DNA of 54,591 nucleotides. Source: Fidelibacterota bacterium (lineage in GTDB: Bacteria > Fidelibacterota > UBA8477 > JABMPR01). The stretch's first letter is position 1. Each line of letters opens with the position of its first letter. The position numbers and the translations under genes were made by a program. The DNA is taken from the NCBI GenBank assembly GCA_016845065.1, contig JAERTG010000100.1, forward strand, positions 171,360 to 225,950. The letters run 5' to 3'. The notes beneath the pieces are model-generated. The model was not told the DNA's origin. It did not search any database and saw nothing but the letters and a program-made list of their open reading frames with translations. This document shows positions 44,784 to 54,310 of this stretch, one piece after another.

Positions 44784-45515
44784 ATGGATATAAGTAAAAT
44801 ATTAAGCGAATGGCCTTTTGATCCCCTTACAGTAAGTGCTAGAATAATCAAGGCTGAAGATGGTAGACAGCTGGTCCAAATGCGGGTAGACCTTGGCCTT
44901 ATACAGATGGAATACACGGGGAGACCTGATGGTTATCGTCCTGAAGGCTTTGAATCTTACCTGGACTACTATCGTTCCCTGTCTGCCAACGATAAAGAAT
45001 TTAGCCTGGATCCACGCCAATCTTTTAACCTGCGACAGGAAGGGATGCAGTATTACCATCGCTATCTCAGCCTGCATCAGCTGAAGGACTACCAGGGCGT
45101 TATTCGTGACACTCGCCACAATCTTGATATTCTGAATGTCATCGCAAATTATGCTGGCGCCGTTGAGAATATTACCAGTCAACAACATCGACCTTACGTG
45201 ATGATGATGAATACTTCAGCCAAAACCATGCTCAAACTCGAGGCTGACGACAAGAGTGAGGCCTTAAGGATTCTAAAAGCAGGCGTACGTCAGATAAAAC
45301 ATATCTACAAAAATGTTCTTGATGATCCCCAACCTGACTTGAGTCCGGAAATTTTTCAGTTACGCGAATTGCAGCACCGCATTACCGACGATGGTGTCCC
45401 CTCAGAGTTGCCTGCTCAGGAAAAGCTTGAAATTGAACTGCAGATGGCTTTGCTATCTGAAAATTACGAAGAAGCAGCTCTCCTGCGCGACCAGATAGCT
45501 CGCACTTCTAAGTAA
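44784..45515 (+). CDS. UVR-motif (UvrB/UvrC interaction motif) protein of unknown function
   Basis: This 243-residue soluble protein has a conserved N-terminal domain (about 1-140) that starts DISKILSEWPFDP and contains the Tyr-rich EYTGRPDGYRPEGFESYLDY. A helical middle region follows, and the C-terminus carries a UVR motif (EIELQMALLSENYEEAALLR, about 213-236). The UVR motif mediates pairing in UvrB, UvrC, ClpC and McsA. The N-terminal domain is not that of any of these. Similar proteins appear as conserved hypotheticals in many phyla. It starts 127 bp from the divergent amidinotransferase-fold gene. Confidence 0.75.
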   Translation: MDISKILSEWPFDPLTVSARIIKAEDGRQLVQMRVDLGLIQMEYTGRPDGYRPEGFESYLDYYRSLSANDKEFSLDPRQSFNLRQEGMQYYHRYLSLHQLKDYQGVIRDTRHNLDILNVIANYAGAVENITSQQHRPYVMMMNTSAKTMLKLEADDKSEALRILKAGVRQIKHIYKNVLDDPQPDLSPEIFQLRELQHRITDDGVPSELPAQEKLEIELQMALLSENYEEAALLRDQIARTSK

Positions 45516-45534
45516 CACCTCTAGAAATTACAAA

Positions 45535-46785
45535 TTATTCAGGTAGAATAAGTGATCGGTAAGTCGCCAGATTTACGATTGGTGGTTTAAATAAGTCCTG
45601 AAGGACCATTCCAACCGCTCCAAGAGTACCCGCGCGATTCTTAAGTGCACCTGCTTTAATCTCAACAACTTCAGCAGGAATAGATAAAACATCTGCTTTG
45701 GCACTTCGTGTGGCAGAATCTAGAACCATGGGACATTTGTCAATCACGGGACCACCCATGATGATTAATTCTGGATTGAAGAGGTTGATAACACCGATGG
45801 TGAGTATCCCCAGAATCTCTCCAAACTCATTGAGGGCATCCAGAGCCAGTTCATCCTTGTTTTTGGCTGCAGAGGCTATTTTCTGAAGATTGATTTCGGT
45901 CTCTTTTAGGACAGTCATTCTCCCGTTGGCACTTACAGCTTGTTGCATTGAATGTTCCAGGTGGGGTGTTGTGAGAATTTCACCAAAACGCTGCTGATCC
46001 TGATAGAGTATTGGATATTTTCCACGATTAATTCCACGGGCAGATATTTCAGTGTAGCCAACTTCTCCAGCTGAAGCAGTAATTCCACGATAGATATCAC
46101 CATTAATAATGATCCCTGCTCCAATCCCCTCTCCTAGCCAGATATAGACTACATTCTTGGCATGTTGACCTGCACCCCAGTGGTATTCACCGAGAGTGAT
46201 GGCCTTCACATCATTCTCCATATAGACCTTGGTGTCCAGGGAATCCTCAAGGAAATTTTTAATTGGGAAGCCTTCCCAATCTTTCAAGGAGTGCGTGGAT
46301 AGGATCGAACCACCTTCATAATCGATTAATCCCGGTAAAGCGATACCAACACCTAGAATCGAGTTCATCTTCTCTTCATCACCAACCATTTTTTCAATTG
46401 ATTTAGTAATTCGCGTGAGAATGGCTTTGGGGTTAGTGTTATCGTTGAAATTCACCACACCCTCATGCAAAATTTCGGCATTCATATTTGTGATGAGAAT
46501 GGTAGCGCTATGTAAATGAACTTCTACTCCAATGGCCAATCCGGCGTCTGCATTAAACTCTAGCATCACAGGTCGTCTACCACCCTGGACAGTAGATTCC
46601 CCCTTGCCAATTTCGTATAGAATGTTTGTTCCCAAGAGACGACGGACGATGCCACCAATGATTACTTTTGAGACACCCATACGACGGGCAACTTCTGATC
46701 TGGAAATGGGGCCTTCATCACGGACAATTCGCAAAACTGATATTTCATTAATTTGACGGACGAAATGGAAGTTCGATTTTTTCAT
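45535..46785 (-). CDS. ROK-family transcriptional regulator (NagC/XylR-like)
   Basis: This 416-residue protein has an N-terminal winged HTH (about 12-65, EGPISRSEVARRMGVSKVIIGGIVRRL) and a ROK sugar-kinase-like domain (about 80-400) with VGIALPGLIDYEGG, ENDVKAI (conserved Asp), WLGEGIGAGIIINGD and GASAGEVGY-type sugar contacts. The Cys cluster CxCGxxGC that binds zinc in most ROK proteins is absent; the stretch after AGEVGYTEI has no cysteine. Family members sense sugars or sugar phosphates such as GlcNAc-6-P. It is divergent from a sugar nucleotidyltransferase and a NagZ-like gene, which makes these likely targets. The shared intergenic region holds a 25-bp dyad and two TTAGTTTGT repeats. 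Confidence 0.9.
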   Translation of the reverse strand: MKKSNFHFVRQINEISVLRIVRDEGPISRSEVARRMGVSKVIIGGIVRRLLGTNILYEIGKGESTVQGGRRPVMLEFNADAGLAIGVEVHLHSATILITNMNAEILHEGVVNFNDNTNPKAILTRITKSIEKMVGDEEKMNSILGVGIALPGLIDYEGGSILSTHSLKDWEGFPIKNFLEDSLDTKVYMENDVKAITLGEYHWGAGQHAKNVVYIWLGEGIGAGIIINGDIYRGITASAGEVGYTEISARGINRGKYPILYQDQQRFGEILTTPHLEHSMQQAVSANGRMTVLKETEINLQKIASAAKNKDELALDALNEFGEILGILTIGVINLFNPELIIMGGPVIDKCPMVLDSATRSAKADVLSIPAEVVEIKAGALKNRAGTLGAVGMVLQDLFKPPIVNLATYRSLILPE

Positions 46786-46833
46786 AAGCTATCTCCAGAG
46801 CTCAACCGCTAGTCTCACATCACATTGGATTCA

Positions 46834-46878
46834 TTAGTTTGTTGAGGTCTACTTTACAATCTTCATTTTTAGTTTGTA
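46834..46878 (+). promoter_or_regulatory. Two TTAGTTTGT direct repeats upstream of the ROK gene
   Basis: TTAGTTTGTT (46834-46843) and TTAGTTTGTA (46869-46878) lie 35 bp apart. TTAGTTTGTT is also the left arm of the well-known Bacillus XylR (a ROK regulator) operator. Here no mirrored right arm is present. Confidence 0.35.
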
Positions 46879-46888
46879 TTGCCAGGTC

Positions 46889-46913
46889 AGTAAGTTAATC
46901 TCTTTTACTTACT
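46889..46913. promoter_or_regulatory. 25-bp operator-like dyad (site C) in the ROK / sugar nucleotidyltransferase intergenic region
   Basis: AGTAAGTT (46889-46896), a 9-bp spacer and TACTTACT (46906-46913) match in 7 of 8 arm positions. The geometry is identical to that at 16019 and 31608. It is 104 bp from the ROK start and 169 bp from the divergent gene. The rest of this 296-bp intergenic region shows no clear gene or terminator. Confidence 0.65.
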
Positions 46914-47081
46914 AATGCTATCGCTTTGTGTATTGATTCAACAAAGAGCAGGCTTAGATTCAACTGAATGCAATTCCAAGGCAATATTCTCTAGTTTTTA
47001 TGTGCAGATCTGTGTAGAAGGGATCTCATTTCTATCGATAGACTTGGTGCTTCAATTAAAATCACAAATTAGGAAAGTAAC

Positions 47082-48299
47082 ATGAGCTCATACATCCTTT
47101 ATGAACCTGAGAACTTATCCCCCTTTGGACCACTGACTCTCCTGCGTTCTGTTGGTGAGCTAAGATATGGTATTTATTCCAATTTAGAGCGAGCGCAGCA
47201 TATTTTTTCAAAAGAAAAAGTCGATTTGTGGGTAAGGCCCGTCATGGCCGAGGACCATGCAGAGAAGTATCCGGATATACGCATCAACAGACATGCTGAA
47301 CAGGACACAATATTCCTAAATGCGTCTACACCAGCCTGGTTATACCCAACAGCCGTCGCAACGCTCAATGAATCAGAATCATCTGCAGTTGTGATTGACA
47401 ATCAGGTAATCGCGGCCCGACTCGGATCCCCAACAAAATTCACTCCTGATTTTCACGCATCATTTGAAAATCTACAGAAAGTTGTATGTGACGAAGAGAT
47501 ATGCGAGAAACATCCCAATTGGATATGGGATTATCTGGATTATATCGCACCAGCTATGGAATTTGATGCGAAAATCTGGGTTGATCAAAACAACATCCTT
47601 GACAGGATTCCAAGTGATCTATCTACCCTCACAGATCGCAACATTTTTATCCATAGTACAGCACAGGTTAGCAAATATGTCCATCTTGATGCCAGCAACG
47701 GTCCCATTGTAATTGACCAGGATAGTAAGATCAGTCCCTTTAGTTCCATAGTCGGCCCTGTTTATCTGGGCAAACGAAGTTCTTTAAAACCATCTACATC
47801 GATTCGACAATCTGTGGTTGGCGATGTGTGCAATCTCGGTGGTGAGATCAAGGGCAGTATTATTCATCCCTATTCCAATAAAAGCCACGATGGATTTTTA
47901 GGTGATTCTATTCTAGGATCGTGGATCAACCTGGGGGCAGGAACCATTACCAGCAATATGAAAAACAATTATCAGCAAATCCGCGTTTCGTGGGATGGCA
48001 ATAATTATGATAGTGGTCGACAATTTCTTGGATCCCTCCTCGGTGATCATGTCAAGACTGCCATCGGAGTTCGCTTAAATACTGGTACCCTGATCGGAGC
48101 TTTTTGCAATGTTTTTCAAGCTGATTTTCCACCACGTGCCATTCCCTCCTTTTCCTGGGGAAATGGAACCCATGAGCTTGAAAAAGCTATCCAAACAGCT
48201 GACATCATGATGAAGCGTCGCAGTTTAACTCTGTCTGAAATACAGATTAAATTGTTCAGGGATCTAGCTGAAGATCACACACCGTTTATTCATTTCTAG
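47082..48299 (+). CDS. GlmU-like putative sugar nucleotidyltransferase with left-handed beta-helix
   Basis: This 405-residue protein has an N-terminal domain (about 1-180) of the NTP_transf_4 type, with YILYEPENLSPFGPLTLLRS and VGELRYGI in place of the canonical GxGTRM loop. The C-terminal part (about 195-360) is a hexapeptide left-handed beta-helix with NLGGEIKGSIIHPYSNKSHDGFLGDSILGSW. The block ending INLGAGTITSN is highly typical of GlmU-like acyltransferases. Bacteroidota homologues are annotated as GlmU-family proteins, and their substrate is not settled. It probably acts on a sugar-1-phosphate or amino sugar in cell-wall precursor metabolism. It is followed after 27 nt by the NagZ-like gene, so the two form an operon divergent from the ROK regulator. 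Confidence 0.8.
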   Translation: MSSYILYEPENLSPFGPLTLLRSVGELRYGIYSNLERAQHIFSKEKVDLWVRPVMAEDHAEKYPDIRINRHAEQDTIFLNASTPAWLYPTAVATLNESESSAVVIDNQVIAARLGSPTKFTPDFHASFENLQKVVCDEEICEKHPNWIWDYLDYIAPAMEFDAKIWVDQNNILDRIPSDLSTLTDRNIFIHSTAQVSKYVHLDASNGPIVIDQDSKISPFSSIVGPVYLGKRSSLKPSTSIRQSVVGDVCNLGGEIKGSIIHPYSNKSHDGFLGDSILGSWINLGAGTITSNMKNNYQQIRVSWDGNNYDSGRQFLGSLLGDHVKTAIGVRLNTGTLIGAFCNVFQADFPPRAIPSFSWGNGTHELEKAIQTADIMMKRRSLTLSEIQIKLFRDLAEDHTPFIHF

Positions 48300-48326
48300 A
48301 ACCATTTCATATTTCACAGGACACTC

Positions 48327-51311
48327 ATGAATTACTCTCGGTTTACTAAACTGTCTGCTGCGACTCTCGCAGTATTGGTACTTGTCACCTGTAGTAGCCA
48401 GCCGGCTGCTATTGATTCATCACCATGGGTTCGGGCAACACTTAAAAAACTAACTCTGCGTCAAAAAATATCTCAGATGATGGTCTATTCAATGAGTCTG
48501 AGCTATTTACCTGCCGAATCAGCCCGATGGCAGGAAATTGAGGACCTTCTCAATACTGACGGTATCGGATTTATTCATGTCTGGGGTGGTGAAACAGCTT
48601 CCGCCCTCACACTGCTCAATGAGATGCAGTCGCGATCCAAGGTTCCTATAATGATTGAAGCTGATCTGGAATATGGGCTTCAGAAACGATTTGGCGCAGG
48701 AACACAGATCCCCTGGCCTATGGCTCTGGCTGCCACTGGAGATCCTAAACTTGCATTTGAAGCAGGTCGAATTACTGCAGAAGAAGGTCGTGCACTCGGT
48801 GTTCACCTTGCTCTCGCCCCTGTGGTTGACGTGAATAACAATCCTTCCAACCCCATCATCAACACACGGGCTTTTAGTGAGGATCCCGATGAGGTCTCGA
48901 AGTACGCAATCAGTTTTATGCGAGGACTTCACTCTCAGGGTATGTTGGCTACTGCCAAGCATTATCCAGGTCATGGTGATACTCAGACAGATTCTCACAT
49001 TTCACTGGCACAGATCCCTTCTGATTCTACCCGTCTCTGGGATGTTGAGCTTAAACCTTTTCAAGCGATAATAGATGCCGGTGTTGATCTGGTAATGGTG
49101 GGTCATCTTGATGCAGGAGAATTTCAAAGAGAACCTGGTATTCCCTCAAGTCTTTCTCCTTATTGGTTACAGGAGATTTTAAGGAAGAGACAAGGATTTA
49201 AGGGAGCTATCATCACCGATGCCATGGCAATGGGTGGTATTACGAGAAACTTCCCTGATCGTTATGCCCTGATCCAGACGATCAAGGCTGGATCAGATAT
49301 CATTATTCAGAATCGCAATTATAAGGGTTCAGTTGACTGGGTTGAAGAAGCAGTGAAAGATGGATTGATCAGCGAAAGTCGGATTGATGAGTCCGTAGTA
49401 CGAATTCTGACCCTCAAGCAGAAGCTTGGTTTGGATAAAAAGAAAACCTTAAGTCTATCTGATATGCAGGCAAGACTTGGTACTCAGTACAATAAGGCTG
49501 TGTCTCAGGAGATTATGAGCAAGGCCATCACCTTGGTGAGAGATAATTATGATCTGGTCCCCATGAGCATGACAGATTCGCAACATGTTTATATCATAGA
49601 CATCCGCGACTGGGCCAATGATCATGACCGTTCAACGGTTCAAACCGAACTCCAAAGATCCCTTATCAATTCTTCGAGTTGGATCCTGGATAATTCTGAT
49701 CTCGCTTCCACCTATGACAATGTCCTGTCCAGCATTCCGGATTCTGCTAAGGTGATATTAAATATCTTTAGTCGAGTCAAGATGAACAAAGACAGGGTAC
49801 TGCTTCCAGCATTGCAGAGTGATTTCGTTGATTCACTCTCACGTAAGACACCACATATGCTTGTGACCAGCCTGGGAACACCCTATTTGATCAGAGCCTT
49901 TCCAGATATCCCAACCTACCTCGTGACCTATAGCAGTCAAACAGTTATGCAGCGAGCTCTGGCTCAAGCACTCCTGGGGAAATCCAACATCACCGGTAAG
50001 CTACCCATAACGATTCCAGATATTGCCAGTCGCGGTGATGGTTTGACAAGAAGTGGACGGCCCATGGCCACTGTGAAAACCATGGTTAAACCCAGCCTAC
50101 AGCCGACCATTCTACAACATGTCGCACCGGAGGATATAGGGGCTGATCCTGGTAAAATCATGCCCCATGTGAATCAAGCTCTGGCAGAAAATGCCTGGCC
50201 AGGTGGAGTACTCCTGGCTGCCAAGGACGGCAAAATTTTTATCCATGAATATTTTGGTGACCATACTTATGATTCAGATCGACAAACCTACCGTGGGGAT
50301 ATTTTTGATCTTGCTTCAGTCACCAAAGTCATCGCTACAACCTCAGCGGCAATGAAACTTTATGAGGAAGGTAAACTCCACTTGGATACGACAGTAGTTA
50401 CCTACCTTCCTGAATTTGCCGGATCAGATTCACTGAATGACTCACTTAAACAAACTATCACCATCAAAAATCTATTGACTCATACTGCAGGGATGAAACC
50501 TTTTAAACGTTTTTATTTGATGGAACCGCCCAGCATGGAAACGTTGATAGATAGTGTCTTTGAAGCAGAACTGGATACACTTCCAGGGACGAAATATAAG
50601 TATTCGGATATCGGCCTAATCACCCTGGGTAAAGTGATAGAGAAATTGGCAGGGGCGGATTTGAAGGTTTTTACTGATAGCGTCATATTCGAACCCCTTG
50701 CCATGCATGCCACGGGTTATCTGCCGGATCAGCAACTCGATAGAATTGTCCCTACAGAGATCAGTGATCTGGATAGCATGCTTGTACATGGATTTGTCCA
50801 TGATGAAAACTCACATTCTCTGGGTGGAATTACCGGACATGCCGGTCTTTTCGCTACGGCAATTGATCTGGCACGATTCTCACAGATGATGCTGAACAAG
50901 GGTACGCTTGGCGATACAGTGATTTTCAAGCCTCAGACCATTGAATTGTTTACGCGACGGGCCAATATGCTTGATGACGATAACTCACGTTGTTTAGGAT
51001 GGGACAGCCCCTCAGAAAACAGTTCAGGCGGTGTCTATTTAAGCAGTAACAGCTTTGGCCATACGGGATTCACTGGAACCTCCATTTGGATTGACCCTGA
51101 CAATCAGATGTTTGTTATATTGCTCACCAATGCCGTCCACCCCGATCGAAGCTATAAGTATCCCAATTATTTTGATTGGAGACAGCGGGTGCACGCCTCA
51201 GTATATGAAAGTTTGGGTTATTCCGAGATCACTGAGGGTTTAGAGTGGCGAGATCGTTGGGTGAGAGAAGAGAAACGACGAAACTCCTGGTGGTATAAAT
51301 TATTTCATTAG
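48327..51311 (+). CDS. Lipoprotein fusion: NagZ-like GH3 beta-N-acetylglucosaminidase plus beta-lactamase-fold serine hydrolase
   Basis: This 994-residue protein has a lipobox LVTC near residue 22. The GH3 domain (about 30-390) carries the NagZ motif KHYPGHGDTQTDSH (211-224), with the Asp222-His224 acid/base dyad and the nucleophile Asp298 in IITDAMAMGG. Residues about 390-590 look like a GH3 C-terminal sandwich. The second enzyme domain (about 610-970) is a class C beta-lactamase/PBP-like fold with SVTK (Ser664-Lys667), YSD (Tyr759; Asp in place of the usual Asn) and HTG (912-914). Such fusions are known in Bacteroidota. It probably trims GlcNAc-anhydroMurNAc from muropeptides while the second domain handles a peptide or ester bond. 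The latter activity is inference. Confidence 0.92.
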   Translation: MNYSRFTKLSAATLAVLVLVTCSSQPAAIDSSPWVRATLKKLTLRQKISQMMVYSMSLSYLPAESARWQEIEDLLNTDGIGFIHVWGGETASALTLLNEMQSRSKVPIMIEADLEYGLQKRFGAGTQIPWPMALAATGDPKLAFEAGRITAEEGRALGVHLALAPVVDVNNNPSNPIINTRAFSEDPDEVSKYAISFMRGLHSQGMLATAKHYPGHGDTQTDSHISLAQIPSDSTRLWDVELKPFQAIIDAGVDLVMVGHLDAGEFQREPGIPSSLSPYWLQEILRKRQGFKGAIITDAMAMGGITRNFPDRYALIQTIKAGSDIIIQNRNYKGSVDWVEEAVKDGLISESRIDESVVRILTLKQKLGLDKKKTLSLSDMQARLGTQYNKAVSQEIMSKAITLVRDNYDLVPMSMTDSQHVYIIDIRDWANDHDRSTVQTELQRSLINSSSWILDNSDLASTYDNVLSSIPDSAKVILNIFSRVKMNKDRVLLPALQSDFVDSLSRKTPHMLVTSLGTPYLIRAFPDIPTYLVTYSSQTVMQRALAQALLGKSNITGKLPITIPDIASRGDGLTRSGRPMATVKTMVKPSLQPTILQHVAPEDIGADPGKIMPHVNQALAENAWPGGVLLAAKDGKIFIHEYFGDHTYDSDRQTYRGDIFDLASVTKVIATTSAAMKLYEEGKLHLDTTVVTYLPEFAGSDSLNDSLKQTITIKNLLTHTAGMKPFKRFYLMEPPSMETLIDSVFEAELDTLPGTKYKYSDIGLITLGKVIEKLAGADLKVFTDSVIFEPLAMHATGYLPDQQLDRIVPTEISDLDSMLVHGFVHDENSHSLGGITGHAGLFATAIDLARFSQMMLNKGTLGDTVIFKPQTIELFTRRANMLDDDNSRCLGWDSPSENSSGGVYLSSNSFGHTGFTGTSIWIDPDNQMFVILLTNAVHPDRSYKYPNYFDWRQRVHASVYESLGYSEITEGLEWRDRWVREEKRRNSWWYKLFH

Positions 51312-51327
51312 TAGTTTTTTGACCTGT

Positions 51328-51395
51328 CTTCGCGAGCAATGCGCGGCAATCTAGGTTTCGAGATTGCCACGGTTCTTCGATCCTCGCAATGACTT
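51328..51395. repeat. Interspersed repeat, copy 1
   Basis: It starts CTTCGCGAG and ends CTCGCAATGACTT, with internal GAGATTGCC. The sequence matches two further copies at 51881 and 52003. Read on the other strand it begins AAGTCATTGCGAGG, a widespread type of intergenic palindromic repeat. It lies between the GH3 gene and dut. Confidence 0.7.
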
Positions 51396-51435
51396 CAAGT
51401 GAAAATTTGTTAAAAGAAAAATTAGCGGAGAAAAA

Positions 51436-51873
51436 ATGCACGTAAAAATTAGACCTCACAACGACGCCAGTCGCAAACAATATGAACAACACGGTCATTA
51501 CCATGTTGGTGACGCAGGTCTTGATCTGTTTATTATGGAAGATCAAACCATTGGTGCTGGTGAAACAGCCCCGCTGAAACTACAAATATCCTGCGAGACA
51601 AGCTCAGGCCAGCCCTACTATCTCATCCCACGTTCAAGTATCTCTAAGACCCCTTTACGGATGTCAAACTCAATAGGATTGATTGATGGTGGATACCGGG
51701 GAGAAATCATCGGGATGGTTGACAACATCAAGTCTGAAGATTACCAGGTGTCTGCTGGCGATCGTTTGTTCCAATTAGTCGCCATGGATGGTTCCTCAAT
51801 CACCTTCGAACTGGTTGACGAGCTCAGCGACACCACACGCGGAACTGGTGGCTTTGGGAGTACGGGTAGCTAG
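51436..51873 (+). CDS. dut: dUTPase-family protein (deoxyuridine 5'-triphosphate nucleotidohydrolase)
   Basis: This 145-residue protein has all five trimeric dUTPase motifs in order: DAGLDLF (motif 1), PRSSISKTPLRMSNS (motif 2), IGLIDGGYRGEI (motif 3, with the catalytic Asp and Tyr), AGDRLFQLV (motif 4) and RGTGGFGSTGS (motif 5). It hydrolyses dUTP to dUMP and pyrophosphate, which prevents uracil incorporation and feeds thymidylate synthesis. AGCGGAG lies just upstream of the ATG. The segment before motif 2 (SCETSSGQPYYLI) departs somewhat from the common AxGxA form, so dCTP deaminase-like specificity is a minor alternative. It is flanked on both sides by copies of an intergenic repeat. Confidence 0.88.
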   Translation: MHVKIRPHNDASRKQYEQHGHYHVGDAGLDLFIMEDQTIGAGETAPLKLQISCETSSGQPYYLIPRSSISKTPLRMSNSIGLIDGGYRGEIIGMVDNIKSEDYQVSAGDRLFQLVAMDGSSITFELVDELSDTTRGTGGFGSTGS

Positions 51874-51880
51874 ACAAAGT

Positions 51881-51967
51881 CTTCACGAGCGTAAGGAAGT
51901 GATCTCAAATCCATTCGACTGGTCTATTCCGGAGATTGCCATAGGTCTTCGACCTTCGCAATGACTT
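51881..51967. repeat. Interspersed repeat, copy 2
   Basis: It begins CTTCACGAGCGTAAGGAAGTGATCTC in two blocks and ends GGAGATTGCCATAGGTCTTCGACC-type sequence plus CGCAATGACTT, close to copies 1 and 3. It lies just after the dut stop codon. Confidence 0.7.
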
Positions 51968-52002
51968 AACATGTGGTTCTCTTCGGTTAAATAGCTATCA
52001 GT

Positions 52003-52087
52003 CTTCGCGAGAGTAACGAAGCGATCTCAAAACCATCTGTCTATTCGAATCCATTATACCTACGTCGCTCTGCTCCTCGCATGACCT
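52003..52087. repeat. Interspersed repeat, copy 3
   Basis: It begins CTTCGCGAGAGTAACGAAG, then CGATCTCAAAACCATC, and ends CTGCTCCTCGCATGACCT. The first 40 bp match copy 2 closely; the middle has diverged. Between this copy and the groEL promoter (52088-52239) I see no further feature. Confidence 0.65.
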
Positions 52088-52239
52088 AGAACGAATATGA
52101 TCGCCTCCTTCCACCTAAATATTTTCTGAATATTTTCATAGATTCCCTGAAAATGATAAATACAGTCATTCAACTTATAGGGCTGTTATTTAATAGTTTA
52201 TGAGTGTCCTGCCGCCCTTCTATTCATCGTGAATTTTAC

Positions 52240-52268
52240 TTGATGTCACATTGTAACCTGAATATAAT
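52240..52268 (+). promoter_or_regulatory. Sigma70-type promoter of groEL
   Basis: TTGATG (52240-52245), 17 nt, TATAAT (52263-52268). The CIRCE element begins at the next base, so HrcA bound there would cover the transcription start. Confidence 0.85.
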
Positions 52269-52295
52269 TTGGCGCTCTAAAGGTCTGAGTGCTAA
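52269..52295. promoter_or_regulatory. CIRCE operator (HrcA binding site)
   Basis: TTGGCGCTC (52269-52277), 9-bp spacer, GAGTGCTAA (52287-52295). The right arm is identical to the CIRCE consensus, and the left arm matches 7 of 9 positions of TTAGCACTC. Its place between the -10 box and groEL is the standard one for heat-shock repression by HrcA. Confidence 0.92.
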
Positions 52296-52336
52296 TAGAG
52301 CATATTATTTGAATTATATACGTCAGTTACTACTGA

Positions 52337-54022
<1,686 letters not shown>

Positions 54023-54047
54023 GCCTCCCCCACAACTGCTTTACAAG

Positions 54048-54078
54048 AAGACCGGTCAATTGGCCGGTCTTTTTTTTG
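54048..54078 (+). terminator. Intrinsic terminator of groEL
   Basis: AAGACCGG (54048-54055) pairs with CCGGTCTT (54064-54071), continuing into a T tract. Confidence 0.9.
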
Positions 54079-54080
54079 GA

Positions 54081-54099
54081 CACTGAGCCTGTCGAAGTG
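54081..54099 (+). repeat. Short repeat CACTGAG...TCGAAGTG, copy 1
   Basis: CACTGAGCCTGTCGAAGTG. A second copy at 54356-54374 (CACTGAGTTCATCGAAGTG) matches 15 of 19 bases. The motif resembles the common intergenic CTTCGACAGGCTCAG element found in many genomes. Confidence 0.5.
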
Positions 54100-54190
54100 T
54101 TCTTTCTGCCAAACATGTTATTTGTTTTCGTTTAATTTTTACAATCAACTCTGTTAAATTCAAATCCCGTCTAATTCCTATTCACTGATA

Positions 54191-54219
54191 TTGACCTCGC
54201 GTATTCACTAAACTATATT
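54191..54219 (+). promoter_or_regulatory. Sigma70-type promoter of tRNA-Cys
   Basis: TTGACC (54191-54196), 17 nt, TATATT (54214-54219), followed by a GC-rich GCGCGGC discriminator region as expected for stable-RNA promoters. The mature tRNA begins at 54236. Confidence 0.8.
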
Positions 54220-54235
54220 GCGCGGCTTTTTATAT

Positions 54236-54310
54236 GGCGTGGTGCCCAAGTTGGTCTAAGGGAGTGGTTTGCAAAACCATCATTCGCCGGTTCGAATCCG
54301 ACCCACGCCT
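54236..54310 (+). tRNA. tRNA-Cys (anticodon GCA)
   Basis: The cloverleaf is complete: acceptor GGCGTGG (54236-54242) with CCACGCC (54303-54309), D stem CCC/GGG, anticodon stem GTGGT/ACCAT with loop TTGCAAA and anticodon GCA at 54271-54273, five-base variable loop, and T loop TTCGAAT. The T stem (GCCGG/CCGAC) has one C-A mismatch. The discriminator base is U, the main identity element for cysteinyl-tRNA synthetase. CCA is not encoded. Confidence 0.93.

Noticed and set aside
44784..45515. UvrC or McsA for the UVR-motif protein
   Set aside because: It lacks the GIY-YIG and RNase H-like domains of UvrC and the zinc-finger cysteines of McsA.
51328..52087. CRISPR array formed by the repeats near dut
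   Set aside because: Repeats are long, imperfect, unevenly spaced and separated by a gene; no cas genes in the window.
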